DNA of 8,323 nt, taken from the NCBI GenBank assembly GCA_903835865.1, contig CAILON010000371.1, forward strand, positions 1-8,323. The letters are read 5' to 3'. Made by a program: the position numbers and the translations under genes. Every line of letters begins with the position of its first letter. The stretch's first letter is position 1. The DNA is from an uncultured beta proteobacterium (GTDB lineage: Bacteria; Pseudomonadota; Gammaproteobacteria; Burkholderiales; Burkholderiaceae). The notes under the pieces were generated by a model. The model saw nothing but the letters and a program-made list of their open reading frames with translations, did no database searches and was not told the DNA's origin. Below are positions 1-5,892 of this stretch, one piece after another.

Positions 1-8
1 GTAAATAT

Positions 9-1439
9 TTATTTTTTGGAGGGAAGCTCGAGCACCAATTTATAGGCCACAGAGTATTTATAGATATTGCTAACGTATTGCACGGTTTCATTGCCAATAC
101 GCTCTGCAGCAATACGCTCAACATTATCAAACCAGATATTAGGGTTAAGGCCCCGTTTGGCTGCCTCAACCCTTAATTGCTGAATTCTAGCGGGTCCTGC
201 GTTATACGCGGCAAAGGCAAATAGGACTTTATTTAAATCGGTCATGGGCTCTTTGCTGTAATACTGATCAATCAGGTAGCGAATATATTTAATGCCGCCA
301 TTAATATTATTGTTAACTTGCTGAATGTCTCCGACCTTAAGATCTTTACCTGTAGCAGGCATAATTTGCATGACACCAATAGCACCCACTTTACTTTTCT
401 TGTTTTGATCAAGGCGAGACTCTTGGTAGCCTTGGGCAGTCATGAGTAGCCAGTCAATTTGATATTGATCGCTGTATTTTTGAAATACGTTTGCTAGGGA
501 ATGAAATTTTTGGAGGTCTGCGGGGTTGGTAGAATTTTTCACCCACTTGACGGTCTTGAGATATGCCTGCAGTTTTTGATTGCCAAAACTACTCCCGACC
601 TTATTTTTCTCCGTAAAGGCATCTAGCGCTTTCTTGAGCACTGGAGAATTTTTGCGAAATCCAAAAGCAATATCGCCGCCACTAGTCAAAGTCAAATTCT
701 CATGAATACGAATGTTGGAGAATGTCTTCTTCCAAAAATTGGCTAAGTACAAATCACTGACTGTAATGGGAACTAAGTCTGCATTCACCATCTCCAAGAT
801 ATCTTCTGTTTCAAATATTCCGGGCGCATCTTTAATGATGATAAGTGGTTTTTTCTGCTTACGGAGCTCAGTGTTAAGGCGCTTGAGACTGTCGGCGTAG
901 CTGGTAGAGGGGTTAATGAATACTATTTTCCCTGATAAATCTTCTAGGCTATTTAGATTAGGACCTTGTGCTGATGTGACGATTACCTCTTTTACGTTAC
1001 TAGTAATTGGGGTTGAGAATTCAATCAGTTTTTTTCGCTCAGGAGTAACGGTGAGATCGGCCGCAATGATGTCACCTTTGCCTGCTAACAAATCTGGAAT
1101 GAGGCGATCGCGTGCTGTGGGTACAAAAATAAAATGAATCTTGAGGTTTTTGTTAACTACTTGCCTATTTAGATTCTGCTCAAATTCCGTCATCATGTCG
1201 TACATGAGACCACGCTGCTGACCGCCTTTATCGAGAAAATAGAGAGTCTTGTTGTAGGGTAACAAAACCCTCACGACTCGGCGCTGGATCATGCCATCTA
1301 AATCACCTTTCCAAACAATTCTTTGAGTATCAATCGTGATTGGCTCATTGGGGGATGACTGAACCGCATGGGATTGCAGAATGCAACCCATAAACAGCAC
1401 GAACGCTAAGCCGATATTTTTAACAATGCCCAATCTCAT
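9..1439 (-). CDS. MltF-like lytic transglycosylase with N-terminal solute-binding domain
   Basis: Predicted periplasmic or membrane-attached murein lytic transglycosylase, which cleaves the MurNAc-GlcNAc bond of peptidoglycan to form 1,6-anhydro ends. The 476-residue protein has a secretion signal (hydrophobic stretch about 8-24; SHA at 23-25 is a possible signal peptidase I site, and FMGC at 17-20 is a weak lipobox). A family-3 solute-binding domain follows (about 55-295). The C-terminal SLT domain (about 315-465) carries the family motifs: QES with likely catalytic Glu340, GAIGVMQIMPATG at 352-364, and AAYNAGP at 410-416. The architecture and length resemble E. coli MltF (about 518 residues), where the binding-like domain regulates the enzyme. 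The start is uncertain: AAGGG abuts the ATG directly, whereas a TTG at codon 3 (1431-1433) would have normal spacing from it. The gene lies 20 bases downstream of the DUF1345 gene and is probably co-transcribed with it. The domain calls are firm; the natural ligand of the binding domain is unknown. Confidence 0.93.
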   Translation of the reverse strand: MRLGIVKNIGLAFVLFMGCILQSHAVQSSPNEPITIDTQRIVWKGDLDGMIQRRVVRVLLPYNKTLYFLDKGGQQRGLMYDMMTEFEQNLNRQVVNKNLKIHFIFVPTARDRLIPDLLAGKGDIIAADLTVTPERKKLIEFSTPITSNVKEVIVTSAQGPNLNSLEDLSGKIVFINPSTSYADSLKRLNTELRKQKKPLIIIKDAPGIFETEDILEMVNADLVPITVSDLYLANFWKKTFSNIRIHENLTLTSGGDIAFGFRKNSPVLKKALDAFTEKNKVGSSFGNQKLQAYLKTVKWVKNSTNPADLQKFHSLANVFQKYSDQYQIDWLLMTAQGYQESRLDQNKKSKVGAIGVMQIMPATGKDLKVGDIQQVNNNINGGIKYIRYLIDQYYSKEPMTDLNKVLFAFAAYNAGPARIQQLRVEAAKRGLNPNIWFDNVERIAAERIGNETVQYVSNIYKYSVAYKLVLELPSKK

Positions 1440-1459
1440 CCCTTTTCACTAATGACTTT

Positions 1460-2131
1460 TTAACGATTTGGTAAGTCGTAGATTAAGTTAATCGTCATCA
1501 CCAATAAGGTGGTATTGAATAAAAAGGCAATCCAACCCTGCATCATGGCCAAGTAGCGCATTTTGAAACTAGCAATATTGACGTCTGCTGTTTGACATGT
1601 CATTCCAAGAACCATTGAAAAATACAAGAAGTCAAAATAGACGGGCTTTAGGGTTGCAGGAAACAGTAAGGGCGGCTCTTTAGTTCGCTCATAGTCTTGG
1701 TAATAGACATGGGCATAGTGCAAGGCAAACGCAGTATGAATTAAGAACCAAGAGCTGATGTAGGTCAGCAGCACTAGACCAATTTCCATTGCAGTATTAG
1801 CAATTAATAAAGATTTGAGGTCAGTCATAATCATCACGATGATGACTATGCTGGTGATGGCCCCAAGTAAGGTGATGAGCAAAATAAATGGCGCCCCATC
1901 GTCCTCTTTTTGGGAGAGACTAGATACATTTTCTTTGGTAGAAAAATACATCATGATAAAAGTTGCGAACACATAAAGACTGCTGGCAATAATCCAAGCT
2001 AAGGCTAGTCTAACCAAGGTTGACGGGGCAGATAGTAAGAAAAAAGCCACCAAGCCAACTAAAATCACGGCCAATAGGCGGTGTGTTGAGCTAATGAGGT
2101 GCCAGTGTTGAGACCAGTGGGGTGCTTTCAT
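1460..2131 (-). CDS. DUF1345 family integral membrane protein
   Basis: Inner-membrane protein of unknown function, 223 residues. Hydrophobic helices are visible at about 17-37, 42-63, 81-103, 108-136 and 197-217. Family hallmarks are the SWFLIHTAFALHYAHVYY stretch (127-144) and the FDFLYFSMVLGMTCQTADV region (166-184), matching the YFS...GMT.QTSDV pattern of DUF1345. A charged, probably exposed loop lies at about 64-79 and another at about 144-164. The ATG start at 2131 has AAGG about six bases upstream, and an extended -10 element lies about 31 bases upstream, so the start is well supported. It precedes the lytic transglycosylase gene by 20 bases on the same strand, which suggests one transcript. 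That link to the cell envelope is only contextual, and no biochemical role can be assigned. Confidence 0.88.
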   Translation of the reverse strand: MKAPHWSQHWHLISSTHRLLAVILVGLVAFFLLSAPSTLVRLALAWIIASSLYVFATFIMMYFSTKENVSSLSQKEDDGAPFILLITLLGAITSIVIIVMIMTDLKSLLIANTAMEIGLVLLTYISSWFLIHTAFALHYAHVYYQDYERTKEPPLLFPATLKPVYFDFLYFSMVLGMTCQTADVNIASFKMRYLAMMQGWIAFLFNTTLLVMTINLIYDLPNR

Positions 2132-2161
2132 AGTAGCCTTAGTATGCCTTTAAAGAAGGGG

Positions 2162-2170
2162 ATTATCGCA
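2162..2170 (-). promoter_or_regulatory. Extended -10 promoter candidate for the DUF1345-transglycosylase pair
   Basis: On the minus strand this reads TGCGATAAT, an extended -10 (TGn plus a hexamer one base from TATAAT). Transcription would begin near 2155, giving a leader of about 24 bases before the ATG at 2131. The position 17 bases further upstream reads GGCAAT, a poor -35, so recognition would rest on the extended -10. The assignment comes from pattern only. Confidence 0.4.
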
Positions 2171-2178
2171 AACACCCA

Positions 2179-2190
2179 GGCAATATTGCC
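2179..2190. promoter_or_regulatory. Perfect 12-base palindrome, candidate operator
   Basis: GGCAATATTGCC is a perfect inverted repeat with no spacer. It sits between the two divergent promoter candidates, overlapping the -35 hexamer of the rightward one and occupying the -35 position of the leftward one. That placement suits a dimeric regulator controlling both directions. The cognate regulator is not in the window. By chance a 12-base perfect palindrome is expected about twice in 8 kb, so location is the main argument. Confidence 0.35.
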
Positions 2191-2216
2191 ATGTCGGTCT
2201 TCATATTTGAGATAAT
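2186..2216 (+). promoter_or_regulatory. Promoter candidate for the small lipoprotein-like gene
   Basis: TTGCCA (2186-2191, one mismatch to TTGACA) and GATAAT (2211-2216, one mismatch to TATAAT) are separated by 19 bases, slightly longer than ideal. Transcription would begin near 2223, leaving about 20 bases before the TTG start at 2245, with GAGGAG at 2233-2238 inside that leader. This arrangement argues against the upstream ATG at 2191 as the real start. Confidence 0.42.
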
Positions 2217-2232
2217 ACCCATCAAATTATCC

Positions 2233-2238
2233 GAGGAG
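2233..2238 (+). promoter_or_regulatory. Ribosome binding site deciding the start of the small gene
   Basis: GAGGAG lies six bases before a TTG codon at 2245 and three bases before a GTG at 2242. The spacing favours TTG. No comparable site precedes the upstream ATG at 2191. Confidence 0.5.
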
Positions 2239-2244
2239 ATTGTG

Positions 2245-2382
2245 TTGCGTAAGAAAAAAATTGGCTGGGCTACAGTGTTGGGGGCGTTATTGCTGGTGGC
2301 TTCCTGTGTGGCAGCTTATAACATTACAAAACTTCCCGAGAAAAATGTTAGCTTGCCCTTAATGCAGATTCATACTGCTTGA
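2245..2382 (+). CDS. Small lipoprotein-like or single-helix membrane protein
   Basis: Hypothetical protein of about 45 residues from the TTG at 2245, placed by the GAGGAG site and the promoter candidate upstream. If the ATG at 2191 were used it would have 63 residues, but that codon overlaps the -35 element and has no ribosome site. The N-terminus is basic (RKKK, 2-5), followed by a hydrophobic core (about 6-24) that ends in VASC (18-21), a sequence that satisfies the lipobox pattern. Cleavage before Cys21 would leave a lipopeptide of about 25 residues. Valine at +2 rather than aspartate would be compatible with outer-membrane sorting in the E. coli rule. The alternative is an uncleaved single-span membrane protein. 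Its stop is only nine bases from the stop of the convergent ThDP enzyme gene. No family is recognised, and its reality as a gene is plausible but unproven. Confidence 0.5.
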   Translation: MRKKKIGWATVLGALLLVASCVAAYNITKLPEKNVSLPLMQIHTA

Positions 2383-2391
2383 AGAGTGGGT

Positions 2392-4089
2392 TTAGCCCAT
2401 CCATTGACTAACCGGTGCAGCAGCATCTTGCAAAGGTTGAGAAATAATATCCACTAGAGCAGGTTCACCACATTCGATTGCTGCTTTTAAGGCCGCCTCA
2501 AGCTTCAGCGGATCATCAACCGTCCATGAACGCACACCATAGGCCTCTGCTACCTTAGCATGGTTTGTACGGTTAAAGTCTACTGAGAAATAGCGCTTAT
2601 CGTATCCAGATTTTTGGCTTGCCTTAATCCAGCCATATACAGAATTAGAAATCACAATCATGAGCAAGGGTAATTTATAGCGTGTGATTGTTTCTAGTTC
2701 ACCGACGGTAAAACCAAAGCTGCCATCTCCCATCACGGCAACACATTTAGATTGTGGTCTACCAACGGCAGCGCCAATCGCAGCGGACATGGCAAACCCT
2801 AAGGCACCATGAGCGCGGTTGGTAATGAAATGTCTGCCTGGGATGTCACTCATAAAGTAAGCAGAGAAATAAGGGCAGGGAGTGCCTGGGTCTGCACAAA
2901 CGATGGCATCTTTTGGTAGAAGTTTATTTAGGGCATGAACAATTTTTTCCGGAAGAATCGGCGCCTCATTGCTGTTCGCTAATTTGAGGAAGGATTCAAA
3001 TTTAATATGCTTTGCTTTGGCAACCACTGCTTTGCCATCGACACAGTCGTTTGTGCGAGATTGAATATTGCTCGTTAAATAACTGTATAGCTGCTCAAGT
3101 GTTAATTTGGCATCGCCAACTAAGCCAACGGCGGTGGGGTAATTTGCCCCAATGGTTTCTGGATCAATGTCTAGATGAATAATCGGAATAGATTTATTGG
3201 GGTAGCGCCAATTTTCAGTAGTGGTAGATCCAGCGCGGCAAGTGATGAAAAAGACCGTATCTGCACTATTCACCACATCTCTAGTGGCCATCACTCCACC
3301 ATTAGCGCCAACAACACCCGCATTTAAGGGGTGATTACCAGCCAAGCTGCCTTGACCACTCACTGTGGTGCAAACGGGGATGTTGAGCAATTGCGCAATA
3401 TTCTCCAGCACTTGTTCTGCGCCTGAATTAATTACGCCACCACCACATATCAATACTGGGAACTTGGCGGCAAGTAACAATTCACCTGCTTTTTCAATAT
3501 CGGCACTATTGGCAACATAACGCTGAGCTGGATATTGGCAATGTTCTTTTTGAGCCCAAATATCACTGCTGTCAACAGCATATTTTTGCACATCATGAGG
3601 CAGGCAAATATGAGTACTACCAGGTTTTCCTGTAGTCATTGCCCTGAATGCATTTCTGACTGCCGAAGGAATTTGTTCCGCTAAATCAATGGTGGTGTTC
3701 CATTTGGTTAGCGGTGCATATAAGGCCTGTTGATCCAGTTCTGTTAGTGGAAACTTACCTCGAGAAGTGACGGGTACATCAGAGGTAATTCCTAGCACTG
3801 GTATCGAGGATTCATTAGCCTCTACCAAACCAGGCAATAGGTAGGTGGCGCCACCACCGCTAGGTCCTTCGCATACGCCCACCTTATGAGTTACTCTTGC
3901 ATAGGCATCAGCCATATAGCCTGCGCTGCGTTCATCTCTCGTGAGAATATGCTGCATGCCATGATCTAGTCTGGCCAAAGCATCATAAAAAGGCAGACTG
4001 GTATCGCCACATAAACCAAAAATATGCTTTACCTCATACTGCTCTAGCATCCGCACTAGAGCTTCTGCACCATTTAACTTATCACTCAT
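2392..4089 (-). CDS. Thiamine-diphosphate enzyme, acetolactate synthase/2-oxoacid decarboxylase superfamily
   Basis: Cytoplasmic ThDP- and Mg-dependent enzyme of the IlvB-like group (COG0028), 565 residues, a usual length. The N-terminal pyrimidine-binding domain (about 5-170) contains the activating glutamate Glu53 in DERSAGYMADAYAR. The central Rossmann-like domain spans about 195-335 (IIHLDIDPETIG at 303-314). The C-terminal diphosphate-binding domain (about 375-550) has GDGS at 454-457 with Asp455 and, 27 residues later, Asn482 in SNSVYGW, the expected metal-ligand spacing. All core catalytic elements are intact. Acetolactate synthase itself is doubtful, because no small regulatory subunit (IlvH/IlvN) follows and the neighbours are catabolic in character. 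A decarboxylase or carboligase acting on some 2-oxoacid is more likely. The ATG is one base past the TGA of the upstream Bug receptor gene (TGA-A-ATG), with AGAAG about six bases before it, which implies translational coupling. The superfamily is firm; the substrate is unknown. Confidence 0.92.
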   Translation of the reverse strand: MSDKLNGAEALVRMLEQYEVKHIFGLCGDTSLPFYDALARLDHGMQHILTRDERSAGYMADAYARVTHKVGVCEGPSGGGATYLLPGLVEANESSIPVLGITSDVPVTSRGKFPLTELDQQALYAPLTKWNTTIDLAEQIPSAVRNAFRAMTTGKPGSTHICLPHDVQKYAVDSSDIWAQKEHCQYPAQRYVANSADIEKAGELLLAAKFPVLICGGGVINSGAEQVLENIAQLLNIPVCTTVSGQGSLAGNHPLNAGVVGANGGVMATRDVVNSADTVFFITCRAGSTTTENWRYPNKSIPIIHLDIDPETIGANYPTAVGLVGDAKLTLEQLYSYLTSNIQSRTNDCVDGKAVVAKAKHIKFESFLKLANSNEAPILPEKIVHALNKLLPKDAIVCADPGTPCPYFSAYFMSDIPGRHFITNRAHGALGFAMSAAIGAAVGRPQSKCVAVMGDGSFGFTVGELETITRYKLPLLMIVISNSVYGWIKASQKSGYDKRYFSVDFNRTNHAKVAEAYGVRSWTVDDPLKLEAALKAAIECGEPALVDIISQPLQDAAAPVSQWMG

Positions 4090-4090
4090 T

Positions 4091-5068
4091 TCAATCTTCT
4101 AAATTTAGCTGTGTTGTTTTCACAAATTGTTGCCAGCGCTCAAATTCTCGCTTGGCATATTTATCTAGAGTGGGGCCATCGCTCGCTTGAACATCAAAGC
4201 CGCCTTGGGAAAGCTTGGATTTGATTTCAGGGTCGCTCAGGACCGCCTGAAAATCAGCCGTCAACTTCTTCACTGTCGCTGCTGGTGTTTCAGCTGGTGC
4301 GAATGCGCCAATCCAGGAGTAGGCCTCAAATCCTGGGTAGCCAGACTCTGCAACAGTTGGGGTTTTTGGTAGCTCAGGGAGACGTTGCGCGCCAGTCACT
4401 GCTAGTGGCTTGAGCTTATCCGCTTGAATTTGCCCTTTCAGTGCAGCATAGCTCAGCAAGGTCATGCTTGCGGTATTGCCAACAACAGCTGCAATAGCAG
4501 GACCACCACCACCATAGGGAACGTGGAGAACAAAGATGCCCGCTTTACGCTTTAGGTCCTCCATCGCCAGTTGATTAAGAGATCCAACGCCTGTGGAAGC
4601 GTAGCTAAAAAATCCGGGACTTTTTTTAGCGGCCGCAATAAATTCAGCCAAGTTATTGCCTGGCACTGAAGGGTTGGCAGCAATCACTAAAGGAAAACGA
4701 ACCAATAAGCTAACACCAACAAAATCTTTAAAGGTGTCATATGGTAGTTTTGGTTTTACGATTGGGTTGATGGAGTGGTTATCAAAGCTGATAAGCAAGG
4801 TATTACCGTCGGGCGCTGATCTAGCGACATGCTGAGTAGCAATCTGGCTTGCAGCACCAGGACGGTTTTCAATAATGACTGGTCTACCAATTCTCTCAGC
4901 CAGTTTTGTTTGAATTATTCTGGCAGTAATGTCTGTGCTTCCACCGGGAGGAAAGGGTACGACTAAAGTAAGGGGCTTATCGCTCTGCGATAGAACAGGG
5001 CCAGACATTGAGATTGCGGCTAAAGCCAAAATCAAATATTGAGAAAATGGGTTGGAGGTAATTTTCAT
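4091..5068 (-). CDS. Bug family (TctC-like) periplasmic solute receptor
   Basis: Extracytoplasmic binding receptor of the tripartite tricarboxylate transporter type, which captures small carboxylates or related solutes in the periplasm. The chosen ATG at 5068 gives 325 residues, typical of the family. It is preceded by AGGGG and lies ten bases after the VOC gene stop. An upstream in-frame ATG (5107) would add 13 residues inside the VOC gene and spoil the signal peptide. The signal peptide is at about 1-28, with likely cleavage near VLS-QS. Family landmarks are VPFPPGGSTD (37-46, with the typical ligand-contacting Asp46), IENRPGA (66-72), PDGNTLL (86-92), the SYASTGVGS region (155-163), HVPYGGGGPA (182-191) and LAVTGAQR (222-229) with PTVAE following. 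The membrane subunits TctA and TctB are absent from the window, so this is an orphan receptor. It is the middle gene of the leftward operon. The family is certain; the ligand is unknown. Confidence 0.95.
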   Translation of the reverse strand: MKITSNPFSQYLILALAAISMSGPVLSQSDKPLTLVVPFPPGGSTDITARIIQTKLAERIGRPVIIENRPGAASQIATQHVARSAPDGNTLLISFDNHSINPIVKPKLPYDTFKDFVGVSLLVRFPLVIAANPSVPGNNLAEFIAAAKKSPGFFSYASTGVGSLNQLAMEDLKRKAGIFVLHVPYGGGGPAIAAVVGNTASMTLLSYAALKGQIQADKLKPLAVTGAQRLPELPKTPTVAESGYPGFEAYSWIGAFAPAETPAATVKKLTADFQAVLSDPEIKSKLSQGGFDVQASDGPTLDKYAKREFERWQQFVKTTQLNLED

Positions 5069-5085
5069 GGGCAAGCCCCTAGATT
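5069..5085 (-). promoter_or_regulatory. Ribosome binding region of the Bug receptor gene, with small hairpin
   Basis: On the minus strand the 17 bases before the ATG read AATCTAGGGGCTTGCCC. The AGGGG ribosome site is partly inside a GGG-CTTG-CCC mini-hairpin, and the VOC gene's TAG stop (5079-5081) overlaps the same stretch. Ribosomes finishing the VOC gene would melt the structure, so weak coupling of the two genes is possible. The stem has only three strong pairs plus the closing C-G of the loop. Confidence 0.35.
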
Positions 5086-5828
5086 TGGGTAAGAAAATGT
5101 TGATCAATAATGAAGTCTACAGGATCTGCGCTATCTTGCTGAAGGCGCGCACTAATAATATGGACGCCTTCAGCAGTGTTCTGAGTTTGTAGGCAGAGCT
5201 CGATATTGGGTAGCTTGATTCGAATCGAATCCTGATCTTCACTACATTTTTTTGGATCTAGGTTTAGCAGCTTCATCAAGTATGCAGCAGTATTGTTGAT
5301 GTCTGAGCTTGCAATGATGACCTGCTTTAAAGAATTCATACCATTAGCATGGATGAGCCATTGATCCTGCCAGACATAATCTGGAGTGAGATGTTCGCAA
5401 AAGTAAATACGTAGGCCGGGAATTGGCTGCTCTGAAAATCGAACAGTTTTAAATTCGACCAGTACCTTACTACCCATAAATTCTCCCTCGCGTGATAAAT
5501 CTTGCACGGGGTTGACTGCGAATCCTGATGACTTGAGTTGCTCATAGCAAGCGTTAGCATCGTTCGTACGAAATACTAATGCGTCTAGGCCAATGGCTTG
5601 ATTGGCTATTTCAGCCCTTTGGACTTGTTTGCCTTTTTCCCAACCCAATAATTCTATATAGCTAGTGTCAAGCATGATGAGGCGATTGCTTGAGCCAAGG
5701 TTATGGTGGGCGAGGGGGCTTAGGTGAAATCCCTTGCCCTCAAATAGCTCGCCTAAGGCATCCAGACTATCTCTTCCCATAATCACGAGGTGATCAAATA
5801 GGTATTCTTTGGGGTGGACTGAGCTCAC
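5079..5828 (-). CDS. Glyoxalase-like VOC superfamily protein
   Basis: Probable cytoplasmic protein of the vicinal oxygen chelate superfamily, glyoxalase-like domain type (resembling PF13468), 249 residues. FDHLVIM (11-17) forms the first beta strand, with His13 a likely metal ligand. HHNLGSSNRLIMLDTSYIEL (41-60) matches the family's G-(T/S)-x-N-R...YIELL signature. YFCEHLTPDYVW (142-153) and HANG (160-163) are also typical. The C-terminal half (about 165-249) looks like a second, weaker VOC repeat beginning LKQVIIAS. The start is GTG at 5828: an in-frame TGA only two codons upstream excludes extension, and the first strand rules out a later start. No strong ribosome site is visible. It is the first gene of the leftward operon, with the Bug receptor starting ten bases after its stop. 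Members of this superfamily include lyases, isomerases and dioxygenases, so the reaction cannot be named. Confidence 0.85.
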   Translation of the reverse strand: MSSVHPKEYLFDHLVIMGRDSLDALGELFEGKGFHLSPLAHHNLGSSNRLIMLDTSYIELLGWEKGKQVQRAEIANQAIGLDALVFRTNDANACYEQLKSSGFAVNPVQDLSREGEFMGSKVLVEFKTVRFSEQPIPGLRIYFCEHLTPDYVWQDQWLIHANGMNSLKQVIIASSDINNTAAYLMKLLNLDPKKCSEDQDSIRIKLPNIELCLQTQNTAEGVHIISARLQQDSADPVDFIIDQHFLTQI

Positions 5829-5854
5829 GGAAGATCAAATAGGGATATCAAAAA

Positions 5855-5860
5855 ATTATC
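5855..5860 (-). promoter_or_regulatory. Possible -10 element of the leftward operon
   Basis: The minus strand reads GATAAT here, one mismatch from the consensus. A start near 5848 would leave about 20 bases before the GTG at 5828. No convincing -35 is seen 16-18 bases upstream, so an activator may be needed. It overlaps the inverted repeat at 5857-5870. Confidence 0.28.
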
Positions 5861-5870
5861 ATATACGATA
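5857..5870. promoter_or_regulatory. Imperfect inverted repeat in the divergent promoter region, candidate operator
   Basis: TATCATATACGATA pairs at six of seven positions around its centre (TATC...GATA with an inner TA-TA core). It sits midway in the 64-base gap between the divergent VOC and Bug genes and overlaps a possible leftward -10. Its AT-rich core with flanking half-sites resembles operators of FCD-type GntR regulators, which often control carboxylate catabolism, but no regulator gene is in the window. Confidence 0.35.
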
Positions 5871-5892
5871 TTGGAAAGGCTTAGGGAACCAT

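Noticed and set aside
1..8. Terminator after the transglycosylase gene
   Set aside because: Only eight bases remain before the window edge, so nothing can be judged.
712..1137. Two plus-strand open frames of 62 and 73 codons opposite the transglycosylase gene
   Set aside because: They are antisense to a conserved coding region and have no family resemblance or ribosome site.
2191..2244. Upstream ATG start for the small gene
   Set aside because: It overlaps the candidate -35 hexamer, has no ribosome site, and would precede the basic-hydrophobic signal with an unrelated segment.
2383..2391. Possible bidirectional terminator between the convergent small gene and the ThDP enzyme gene
   Set aside because: The gap is nine bases, and no stem-loop with a T-run is visible there.
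5069..5107. 13-codon extension of the first Bug receptor from an ATG at 5107
   Set aside because: It lies within the end of the VOC gene and precedes a clean signal peptide that begins at 5068.
5809..5892. 28-codon N-terminal extension of the second Bug receptor from an ATG at 5809
   Set aside because: It overlaps the divergent VOC gene, has no ribosome site and would place the signal peptide internally. The ATG at 5893 gives a normal secreted receptor.
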